Shown here: positions 1 through 7,192 of the stretch, piece by piece
Layout of the letters: each line of letters opens with the position of its first letter
How positions within the stretch are numbered: the stretch's first letter is position 1
DNA from: Pleionea sp. CnH1-48
Lineage (GTDB): Bacteria > Pseudomonadota > Gammaproteobacteria > Enterobacterales > Kangiellaceae
Direction of reading: 5' to 3'
Length of the DNA: 64,000 bases
NCBI RefSeq assembly: GCF_024124665.1
Contig: NZ_JAMXSB010000002.1
Span: forward strand, 1 to 64,000
Position numbers and translations under genes: made by a program
Notes under the pieces: model-generated
Database searches by the model: none
What the model was told of the DNA's origin: nothing
Seen by the model: only the letters and a program-made list of their open reading frames with translations

Positions 1-127
1 TAGAGTACAACGAGAGTCGACCTCATCAAGCTCTTAATAATCTGTCGCCTAAAGAGTTCCTAAGTAACAGCGAATTTTGATGAGCCCGTCTTCACTACAA
101 GGTGGATCTAAAAATGGGAGCCGGTCA
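1..127 (+). mobile_element. Right end of an IS3-family insertion sequence (partial)
   Basis: The window opens inside an insertion sequence. The first 80 bases encode the C-terminus of an IS3-type OrfB transposase. About 47 bases later the sequence ends in gggagccggtca (116-127), whose complement begins TGACCGGCTCCC, matching the TGA...TCA termini usual for IS3-family inverted repeats. The left end and most of the transposase lie outside the window, so the target duplication cannot be checked. The family call rests on the protein tail; the exact end at 127 is inferred. Confidence 0.7.
3..80 (+). CDS. IS3-family transposase OrfB, C-terminal end (partial)
   Basis: Twenty-five codons ending in TGA at 78-80 read EYNESRPHQALNNLSPKEF followed by six further residues. 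The motif YNxxRPHQAL..L(S/T)PxEF is the characteristic end of the DDE integrase domain of IS3-family OrfB transposases, the enzyme that cuts and joins the IS ends. Only the tail is visible; whether the complete gene is intact cannot be judged here. The frame is open to the window edge. Confidence 0.75.
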   Translation, partial: EYNESRPHQALNNLSPKEFLSNSEF

Positions 128-157
128 ATGTCAGTTCACAATTCGAACCTGACATTG
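126..157. repeat. 9-bp perfect inverted repeat at the IS boundary
   Basis: CAATGTCAG (126-134) and CTGACATTG (149-157) are perfect complements around a 14-base loop, straddling the inferred end of the insertion sequence. There is no T-run after it, so it is not an obvious terminator. It may be a hairpin next to which the IS inserted. The rest of 158-450 contains no recognisable gene. Confidence 0.4.
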
Positions 158-452
158 CCTCAATGGGCTATTCTCTTCAAAGCCAGACAGGATGGTAAGT
201 TTAAACTTTGAGTTTAGGTCAAAGAAAGTTCCTTAAAATCAATATGTTACCTGGCTTACTCAGATTACTCCTCAACGGTTAATGAATCGCTACTTCTCAA
301 ATAAATGCAGTTGATAATAATGTGAGCTAATCCACATATTGGCATCCTCAATATATTTTTATTCCTCAATCCATCACTCCTTTCGTCTTAGAGATAAACG
401 CAAGATAAATCGCGCTATGAACTCTCAATTGACACAGAGGAAGCAACAGAAA

Positions 453-2876
453 ATGAAAGCTATTTCGCAAAATCAATTAGACAGGTTTTTATTCAATTGT
501 CCTGTCAGATTAAGACACTCTATTCATAATATTTTCATTGCCCTCTTACTCATCTGTACGCTAGCAGGCTGTGGAGGCTCAGGTGGTCAAACTTCAGAGC
601 CGCAGCCTCAACCACCAGCGGTTAACAATGCGCCTAGCGCAACAGCCGCATCTGTAACAACCGATCAAAATACTGCGGTTCAAATCACTTTGTCGGGAAC
701 CGATCCGGATGCTGATCCGCTAACATTTGCACTGACCAATCAACCTCAGAATGGCAGCCTGTCAGGTACGGCCCCCAATCTGACCTATACTCCTAAAGCA
801 GGCTATTCTGGCAATGACTCATTTACTTTCACTGTGAATGACGGAAACTTAACAAGTGAGCCAGCCACCGTCTCTATAACGGTTAACGGCACTACTGGAC
901 ATAACCATCACTGCACGATGATACCTGATTTCGCCAGTGAGAATTTGATGACCCATAAAGCCGTACAGTCTGGCATCTGGCAAGATGCTGCGACCTGGGG
1001 AGGACAAGTTCCTGGTAATGGCGCAATTGTACAAATTCCAAAGAATGTTACTGTAACAATCAATAGTCTCGTATCGGAACGTCTGGAAACTGTTCGAGTC
1101 GACGGCTCTTTACTATTTGCTCATGATCGCAATACAGAATTAAATGTAGATACTCTGGTCAGTACATGCCCAGGTTTGCTACAGATAGGAACCTCCTCTC
1201 AACCTATTAATGCCAATGTAACGGCCAAGGTCACTTTTATTGACGATGGACCTGTTGCAGATACCAAACGCCTTGGCCGTGGCGCAGTGTTAATGGGTAC
1301 CACAACGATATTCGGCGCCGCAAAAACACACAGAGCAATCATAAGTCCACAAGCTAAAAAAGGAGATATTCAGTTAAGGTTGTTAAATACTCCTAGCGGT
1401 TGGCAAGTCAATGATCAATTAATTATCACAGGGACAATCATGAATGATCCTAGAAGTGATGAGCTTCGAACAATTACGGCTATTGATGGCTCCCTGATCA
1501 CATTAAATGACTATTTGGCTTTAAATCATCGGGCACCTCACCCTACCCTAAATGTCTACGTTGCCAATGCCAGTCGTAATGTCGAATTTATATCAGAAAA
1601 CACGGCCACTCTACATCGTGGACACATTATGTTTATGAGTTCTAATGTTAATGTACAAAATGCGAGATTTACCGAACTTGGTAGAACAGATAAGACTCGA
1701 CCATTGAATGATTTCGAGTTTGTTCCGCATCCAGACGCAGGCGATGATTTTGCGTCTTCAGCTGATGTGGTTGCTCTGGGCGGAGAAAATCGACGCGGTC
1801 GTTATGTTATTCATTTTCACCAGGTAGGCGTCATGCCAAATTCACCGGCGGCTTTAGTTAAAGGCAACGTTGCTTTCAATGGTCCAGGCTGGGGTTATGT
1901 TAATCACTCATCTCATGTCAATTTTATAGATAATGTCGCTTATGGCTTACAAGGCGCAGGTTTCTATACAGAGGCTGGTGATGAAATAGGTACTATACAA
2001 GGAAATATTGCAATCCGTACCTATAACCCCAGTTTTGTATTAGATGATCAAGGAGCCATTGATCCCGATCTCGGTGCAAACTTGATAGACTTTGGTAATG
2101 ACGGTGATGGCTTCTGGTTTACTGGTAACCGTGTCAAAGTGATTAATAATGTTTCTGCAGGTGCCTCTGCTCATGGTTTTATTTACTGGACTGATGGCAT
2201 CATGGAGCCAACGCAACCGACCTCAGTTCGCACAACTGTCAATGTTAGTGACATAGCCAACGGCCATCTAATTACCAACAGACAAACCATTCCCGTTTGG
2301 TGGGCACCTATGGCAGAAAACAGTGGAAATGAATCCTATGGTGCAACCGTGGGTTTCCGTTCTCGATATGTTAACAGTGCTGCTTACACATTTGAAAATG
2401 GCGCAACGGCGTTTCATCAGCCTCCACCACAAGCTTATATCGATACCTTAAATCCAACAGTGAGTAATTTAACTGTCTGGGGCTCCAGAGATGGGGTGCT
2501 GCTTAACTACAACGAAAGAATGAGTCTGAAAAAAGCGCGCATCGTAGGTTTTGGAAAAGATGTGAGTGTATTCAGTCCTAATCCTGGTACGGCGAAATCA
2601 GGTATAGGACTTGACGTAGGAAACGATGCCACCCACGGACCTGCACAGATAAGCGATGTGACGATTGAAGGTTTTGGTATGGGATTCGCGACACCGGTCA
2701 ATAGCACCTGGCAAATCAATAACGTCACGATGAGAAATAACGCAACAGATATGTATATCCAACCTCCTGAGCCTGGCCCTGCTGAAGTGATTTTTAGTAA
2801 TGTGATCTATGACACCTTTCAAGTGATCGACAATCAACCTGGAGTGTTACCACCACATATTATTGTTAGAAACTAG
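453..2876 (+). CDS. G8-domain, right-handed beta-helix surface lipoprotein (CEMIP/TMEM2-like)
   Basis: Predicted outer-membrane or surface lipoprotein of 807 aa. The open frame begins further upstream at a TTG, but the ATG at 453 is preferred: it follows an AGAGGAA ribosome site and directly starts a signal peptide ending in the lipobox LAGC, with Cys40 as the lipidated residue. Domains in order: a Pro/Gln-rich linker; a cadherin-like Ig domain (about 57-146, with DPDADPLTF); a G8 domain (about 172-265, with the paired tryptophans of GIWQDAATWGG and a conserved PGNG turn); then a long region rich in Asn/Val/Ile strands (VINNVSAG, NVTMRNN) typical of a parallel beta-helix. G8 plus beta-helix is the layout of CEMIP/TMEM2 hyaluronan-degrading proteins and of many uncharacterised bacterial proteins, so a polysaccharide-binding or polysaccharide-cleaving role is plausible but unproven. 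It is monocistronic, with a terminator right after the stop. Confidence 0.8.
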   Translation: MKAISQNQLDRFLFNCPVRLRHSIHNIFIALLLICTLAGCGGSGGQTSEPQPQPPAVNNAPSATAASVTTDQNTAVQITLSGTDPDADPLTFALTNQPQNGSLSGTAPNLTYTPKAGYSGNDSFTFTVNDGNLTSEPATVSITVNGTTGHNHHCTMIPDFASENLMTHKAVQSGIWQDAATWGGQVPGNGAIVQIPKNVTVTINSLVSERLETVRVDGSLLFAHDRNTELNVDTLVSTCPGLLQIGTSSQPINANVTAKVTFIDDGPVADTKRLGRGAVLMGTTTIFGAAKTHRAIISPQAKKGDIQLRLLNTPSGWQVNDQLIITGTIMNDPRSDELRTITAIDGSLITLNDYLALNHRAPHPTLNVYVANASRNVEFISENTATLHRGHIMFMSSNVNVQNARFTELGRTDKTRPLNDFEFVPHPDAGDDFASSADVVALGGENRRGRYVIHFHQVGVMPNSPAALVKGNVAFNGPGWGYVNHSSHVNFIDNVAYGLQGAGFYTEAGDEIGTIQGNIAIRTYNPSFVLDDQGAIDPDLGANLIDFGNDGDGFWFTGNRVKVINNVSAGASAHGFIYWTDGIMEPTQPTSVRTTVNVSDIANGHLITNRQTIPVWWAPMAENSGNESYGATVGFRSRYVNSAAYTFENGATAFHQPPPQAYIDTLNPTVSNLTVWGSRDGVLLNYNERMSLKKARIVGFGKDVSVFSPNPGTAKSGIGLDVGNDATHGPAQISDVTIEGFGMGFATPVNSTWQINNVTMRNNATDMYIQPPEPGPAEVIFSNVIYDTFQVIDNQPGVLPPHIIVRN

Positions 2877-2888
2877 CCTCTCCTTCAT

Positions 2889-2922
2889 GATTGGGCAGAA
2901 GTTATATCTGCCCAATCTTAAA
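2889..2922 (+). terminator. Rho-independent terminator of the G8 lipoprotein gene
   Basis: Perfect 11-bp stem GATTGGGCAGA / TCTGCCCAATC (2889-2899 and 2907-2917), 7-base loop, followed by an AT-rich TTAAATTTT tail. It starts 12 bases after the stop codon. Confidence 0.75.
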
Positions 2923-3058
2923 TTTTGGGGTGCCTTTTCTAATAGTTGTTTCATCAAGACTACTTTCGATCTGATAACCACCATTGATAAGTGGCTCAGA
3001 GAAACAGCAAACAGCCTCGTTCATTCCTTGGACAAGATTGTTTTTGGGGTACATATTT

Positions 3059-3673
3059 CTAAAGTTGTGCATTCATGTCTTTGATAACTTTGTTAATCAC
3101 ATCATCAGTAACAAACGCTAGCCTTTGTTTAATATCATCTCTTTCATAGAGTGAAAACCATTGATTCTCTTTTGATGACCAATAAGCTTTGCTATACGCT
3201 GTAAATCGTCGACCGTTAACTAACAATTCCAATTGACATGAAACATTGTCATCACTGGCGCTTTTTCTTACATACATGTGACCACCAGTATTAGCAAGAA
3301 TAGCTCCCGCTACAATATCTTGGTGATTATTCGAGCCTGTCACGGTCCAGTCGATAATATGTTGAAACTTTATTAACTTAACCTGTCCTACCTTATGTTT
3401 AAGTTCTGACTCCAGTTTTAATTTTAAGTATTTCACCTTGTCAAAACTAAATCTTTCATCTTCAATTTGCTCGATGGTGTCGCCTTTAAAGCCGCCTAAT
3501 TTACGTGCCTCATGAGCACTTTGTGGGCGAGCGTCTATAAGATCTACATTGTAGAGTTTTATATTAGCCAACTGTTCATGTTGGAGTTTCACCTGGTAGG
3601 CTTCTCCGTGGAAGGCGCAGCCAGTGGTTAGGATGGCAATAATTGTAACTACTAGTAACTTGAACTGTTTCAT
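3059..3673 (-). CDS. Hypothetical lipoprotein
   Basis: 204-aa protein starting MKQFKLLVVTIIAILTTGCAF: a short basic N-terminus, a hydrophobic stretch and the lipobox LTTGC, so it should be anchored in a membrane by an N-terminal lipid. The mature part is charged and mixed alpha/beta, without a domain I can name. The end (DDVINKVIKDMNAQL) is helical. An AGG-type ribosome site precedes the ATG. It stands alone: the gene to its left converges on it, and over 680 bases to its right hold no clear gene. Function unknown. Confidence 0.7.
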   Translation of the reverse strand: MKQFKLLVVTIIAILTTGCAFHGEAYQVKLQHEQLANIKLYNVDLIDARPQSAHEARKLGGFKGDTIEQIEDERFSFDKVKYLKLKLESELKHKVGQVKLIKFQHIIDWTVTGSNNHQDIVAGAILANTGGHMYVRKSASDDNVSCQLELLVNGRRFTAYSKAYWSSKENQWFSLYERDDIKQRLAFVTDDVINKVIKDMNAQL

Positions 3674-3921
3674 TTTTACCTCTTAACTTCTATTCGTAAT
3701 AAGCCTTGGAGCTACCCCTGATATATCCATCTAGCATCCAGATCAGTATTGAAAAATAAGGATACGAGGGTATCAATATGTCCGCTAATCTCCCTTAAAA
3801 ATTCAGTCAATTCGTTTGAATTCCCAACAATCCGTTTAAAATTTCGGCATTAAGTAAGATTTAGAATGCCTTAGTGAGAATTGTTTAACATATTTAAAAT
3901 ATAGGCCCTTAAGACCAGCTC

Positions 3922-4200
3922 ATGAAATTTCCTTTATACAGCCAACTTATAATGATTCTCGATTCATAAGGAAGGGTCTTTAAATTAGCCAACTACTTTA
4001 GCCCTACATGGCAATACTATAAGCAAGTGCCAACAACCCATAATAGTTTAAACGAAGGAGATTTGTTTAAAGCAGATGTTAACAGCAATCAACCATTGGT
4101 CGCGGGGCCTGCACTGAAAAAGTCATCAGGGTCGGGAGTTGGCACGGGTGGTTGTGGCTTAAAATCAGCCAAGGTGTCTATTATAGATATATGTAAGTAA
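3922..4200 (+). pseudogene. Possible broken small ORF (stop-interrupted)
   Basis: One frame runs from an ATG at 3922 to TAA at 4198-4200 but is broken by a TAA at 3967-3969. After that stop, 76 codons stay open and read protein-like: NYFSPTWQYYKQVP, then a Gly/Ser-rich GSGVGTGGCG near the end. The open part has no ATG, and the only in-frame GTG (4027) and TTG (4063) lack well-placed ribosome sites. A strong hairpin follows 14 bases after the final stop. This could be a decayed small secreted-peptide gene or a chance frame; evidence is thin. Apart from this and the hairpin, 3674-4354 holds nothing recognisable. Confidence 0.25.
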
Positions 4201-4214
4201 TATCGTTATACAAC

Positions 4215-4248
4215 AATCCTTATGCTGTTATTTAACGGCATAAGGATT
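4215..4248. terminator. Strong hairpin, probable terminator
   Basis: AATCCTTATGC (4215-4225) pairs perfectly with GCATAAGGATT (4238-4248), and the inner bases GTTA/TAAC pair as well, giving a near-continuous 15-16 bp stem. On the + side it is followed by a pyrimidine-rich stretch (CTCACTTTCCCTTTTC); on the - side there is no clean U-run. It sits between the broken small ORF and the convergent SIR2-like gene and could serve either. Confidence 0.5.
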
Positions 4249-4354
4249 CTCACTTTCCCTTTTCTCTCAAAACTTATCGAAACCAACAAAAAAGGTCACG
4301 ATCACTTTACACTACACATCCCTGCTCAATATTTGCAAGATTCTCTTATATATT

Positions 4355-5515
4355 TTAAATACCACGAGTCTGAAAGTATGTATTTAATTTTTGATATCGG
4401 TTATCTTGAGTAAGATCTGGTTTGGCTTGTGAAATTTCCTCTAAGCATCGACCTAGCTCACTAGGTGCCCATTGCTGCTCTACAATTAGCACACTAAGCA
4501 ATTGTAAAGCTTCTTCAGGAAAGAGGCTGGAAAGGCCTGACTCTTTCAAAAGATGAACTGCATAGTCTTGATGTTCGAGTGGTTCTAGCCAATCAGATAC
4601 TAAAGCTAAAGCTTTTGGAAATTCTTTACGAGACGCAATAACTAATCGAGCCAAAGACTCCGCTATCTGAGGGGTCGCCAAATCGCGTGATTTTGGCCAA
4701 ATATTTTGCCAAAAAGGTTGGCAGCGGTTACGCCAATATTCCTCGCGTTGATCTGCCGCACCTTCTAATGCTTGTGTTAAAGCTCGCGCACAGTGCTCGA
4801 GGCCATCTTGCGGTAATGCATCAATTGCTGACCTTAGTTCATCTACTGTATACTCTTCAGTAGGACCTAATGCAGTATAGGTTAAGAAGATAGCAAACTG
4901 TTGGCGATGTTCACCAAGCTCAATATAGTGATCCGCACATTCAAGCAAGTAAGTTTTTATTGCAGTCAACAAAGGTTGGTATAAGCGTGGGGACCAAAGA
5001 AAACCTTTCCATACAGCACTTGCTTCCACAGGATTTTCCCAACTGAAAATCGGAAGCATCGGTAGCATTGGAGCCGAATAGGTTTTAAAAGTTTGTTTAG
5101 AACGTTTTGCAGCAGTGTGAAAGATACGATCAAAGTTAGTTGTTACCATTCGTAATGCGCCTTCGCGACTACGTGCCAAGCGCAGCAAAGCTGCTTGCGT
5201 ATCGAAGGCTCCTTTTCGGCGGAGCTTGGGTTGTGATACCTTAGCTAATGCACGACGAACCGATAAGCGCTGGCCAGGTAAACGGCGTTCCAACAAATCT
5301 AGTGTCGCGTCAAACTGCCCTCGCTCAAATGCTTCTTTTTCAATATCAGAAATACTAGTACCACATTCAGAATAGATTTGTTCTACCAACCCTTTAAATC
5401 CAGGTAAACCGGCTGGATAAGAAATACCCGCACCACAGAAAAACACTATTCGGCCTTCTTCGTGCGCTTGTAAAAGTACATCTGGTATATCTGGGCCATT
5501 AGTGATGAATTGCAA
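4355..5515 (-). CDS. SIR2-family defence protein with a large internal in-frame deletion
   Basis: 386 aa. The first 150 residues are the start of a SIR2-like NAD-binding domain: FFCGAGIS (25-32, the Rossmann glycine motif) followed by YPAGLPGF, and TTNFD (125-129) typical of defence-type sirtuins. From about residue 155 the sequence jumps to a helical C-terminal region (SPRLYQPLL, FAIFLTYTALGP, NRCQPFWQNIWPKS, ending YFQTRGI). I associate this with the far C-terminus of long SIR2 proteins of the Dsr type (DUF4020-like, recalled as above 1000 aa). The junction lies in a short direct repeat encoding MLPMLP (near 5055-5070), as expected for a deletion between small repeats. Full-length relatives are antiphage NADases; here the NAD-site residues after TTNFD are missing, so the product is probably inactive. 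Start is TTG with GGAG seven bases upstream. Confidence 0.7.
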   Translation of the reverse strand: MQFITNGPDIPDVLLQAHEEGRIVFFCGAGISYPAGLPGFKGLVEQIYSECGTSISDIEKEAFERGQFDATLDLLERRLPGQRLSVRRALAKVSQPKLRRKGAFDTQAALLRLARSREGALRMVTTNFDRIFHTAAKRSKQTFKTYSAPMLPMLPIFSWENPVEASAVWKGFLWSPRLYQPLLTAIKTYLLECADHYIELGEHRQQFAIFLTYTALGPTEEYTVDELRSAIDALPQDGLEHCARALTQALEGAADQREEYWRNRCQPFWQNIWPKSRDLATPQIAESLARLVIASRKEFPKALALVSDWLEPLEHQDYAVHLLKESGLSSLFPEEALQLLSVLIVEQQWAPSELGRCLEEISQAKPDLTQDNRYQKLNTYFQTRGI

Positions 5516-5626
5516 AATTTCACTCCATTTCCGTTTACTTCGTTTTTGCCTTGAAGATGGACATTAGAACTGGTTTTAAGCTATATCATTTGCGTACTTA
5601 TATGGTAGCAGCTGTGCTCAGTTCCT

Positions 5627-5884
5627 CTAATTTTTCGGGTACCAAGTTTCATGATGAACTTCCTCACCATTTTCATTTTTCTGAGTAAGCGTAATCGACT
5701 GTGTGTGAGGTGCTTTTATATCTGTATGATCTTCTAACTTAACATAACCGACAACATCACCGGTCCCATTAATAATTTCATAATGATCGATATCAGTTTG
5801 ACCAAGGCTACCTTTTAGTCTGTGTGAGACATGTATCAACTGGTCACCATCATTTAAATTCTTGAGCCTTTCTCTCCAAGGCAT
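5627..5884 (-). CDS. Hypothetical small soluble protein
   Basis: 85 aa starting MPWRERLKNLNDGDQLIHV, with an AGAGGAA ribosome site about seven bases before the ATG. No signal peptide, membrane segment or known motif. The middle and end alternate short strands (VVGYVKLEDH, HTQSITLTQKNENG), suggesting a small beta-rich fold. It lies upstream of the SIR2-like gene on the same strand, 111 bases apart, so it could be co-transcribed with it. Function unknown. Confidence 0.55.
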   Translation of the reverse strand: MPWRERLKNLNDGDQLIHVSHRLKGSLGQTDIDHYEIINGTGDVVGYVKLEDHTDIKAPHTQSITLTQKNENGEEVHHETWYPKN

Positions 5885-6077
5885 ACTTAATTCCTCTTAT
5901 TAATAATTTGCATGTCTATTTTGATTTGCTGACGATCAATTTTTCTAGCTCAAAGGCCCAAACCTTAGAACGAGCCCCAAAAGTTCAGCAGAGCTATCTA
6001 TCAGAACCTTGGTCTCGGAGGCTTTTTTAGTCGTATTACTACAAGAATGCATGGATTGAACACCTTTAGTCAGTTTG

Positions 6078-6302
6078 TTATACTTTTTCTTTAACCGCTG
6101 AACCAGTTAGAAAACCAATAAATGCGCCAACGCTATACTTAAGTAACTCTTGACCGGTAGCGACTATCATTCGTGAGTCGTCCCATGTAAACCAATTTCT
6201 GGAGGATGACTGACTATCAGGAGCGCCGATCGCTCCCAATATTAGAAGTAGCGCTGACATTAGTACCAAACAACCTAGTAAAATAGTTATTTGTTTAATC
6301 AT
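6078..6302 (-). CDS. Hypothetical small membrane protein
   Basis: 74 aa from ATG 6302, chosen over a GTG at 6320 because GAGGAG lies at the right distance before it. Two hydrophobic segments (ITILLGCLVLMSALLLILGAIGA and YSVGAFIGFLTGSAV) flank a short polar loop containing WFTWDD, so it should sit in the inner membrane as a hairpin. It ends in a basic KEKV tail. No family recognised; size and topology would also fit a holin-like or small-toxin protein, without further support. Confidence 0.5.
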   Translation of the reverse strand: MIKQITILLGCLVLMSALLLILGAIGAPDSQSSSRNWFTWDDSRMIVATGQELLKYSVGAFIGFLTGSAVKEKV

Positions 6303-7028
6303 CTTTCTTCTCCTCTTCACTATAAGCCTTCATTCTTGCACTAACTCTTGCAAAGTATCGCCTCAGTGCAAAAACAATTACACACTTTCCCACTCATTAC
6401 CAAAAGCTTTGAAAGCATGTTTCCTAGCTTACCATTTCCAACATTAAGCAAACTCCATAGTACAGAACCTGCTATTCATGAACTAAACCATTAAAACGAG
6501 CTATCATTCAAAACTCCTTAAATTCTCCAATCGTGCCCTCGCTTTTGATAGAATCAAACATCTTAGCCAAACTAGGAGCTTATCAATTACTCCAACTATC
6601 CTTGCAAACGTTTGGTTGTTCGAAGTGATAGTGTCTAAATACATCAGAAACATTGCTCATTCTGAAAGACTACAAACAAAATATCCTTAACGGATCGGAT
6701 AGAGCAATTTATTTGTGGCGAGATATCAACTGTCTAGACTCAACTTCTAACTCCTAAAATCAGCAAACATCCTTCTCAAACTAGCTTTCTAAACGATATT
6801 GTATTTCCCAATACCATTTCCTCTTACTTTAGAAAAGTAAGGTTAGGTAGTCGTCCACATTGTAAATTTTATAGCACAATCCAAATAAATAACAAATAGC
6901 CATAAAAGCGCAAGCGCAATAAGAGATAAACACCAAAGTAGTATTAAAAAACTAAGTGCCTAAACGTTATTGATGAAACTCTCTTACAAGTTGAGTCAAA
7001 ATATTTCATCAAACTCATCTACTGTAAA
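6303..7028. other. Gene-free stretch
   Basis: About 725 bases with no supported gene. Stops are frequent in all frames. A hydrophobic, T-rich frame on the minus strand near 6840-6967 lacks a start codon and is judged spurious. I see no RNA gene, IS end or clear promoter. Together with the relic that follows, it looks like decayed or accessory DNA. Confidence 0.5.
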
Positions 7029-7165
7029 CAAAAAAGACCCAATCGCCAAAATGATCAGGCCTAGTACTAGTTCTCTTAATTACCTAGCAGCGCCCTGCTT
7101 TACTTGCACTACACATCCCAGCTTAATATCCACTTAGAGCTAAAGCTAGATTGAGTGAGACAAGA
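7029..7165 (-). pseudogene. Relic of the 3' end and terminator of a fibro-slime gene
   Basis: This stretch aligns by eye over about 135 bases with 13855-13998, the end of the fibro-slime lipoprotein gene plus its terminator. Shared blocks include TGATCAGGCC, TTACCTAGC(A/T)GCGCC, GCACTACACAT, and TAGATTGAGTGA. The terminator hairpin is partly preserved (7036-7061 with the A-run at 7030-7035), but the coding part has lost its frame through small deletions. It is best read as the decayed tail of a second copy of that gene family, cut off by whatever event placed the RND operon here. Confidence 0.6.
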
Positions 7166-7192
7166 GTAAAGAAACAGCTTCATTTAAAATCA

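Noticed and set aside
2863-3084. 73-aa plus-strand frame after the G8 gene
   Set aside because: Overlaps the end of the gene, its terminator and the next gene's 3' end; no protein-like features.
4222-4413. 63-aa plus-strand frame
   Set aside because: Starts inside the hairpin and runs into the convergent SIR2-like gene.
6840-6967. Hydrophobic minus-strand stretch
   Set aside because: No start codon, and T-rich DNA gives hydrophobic frames by chance.
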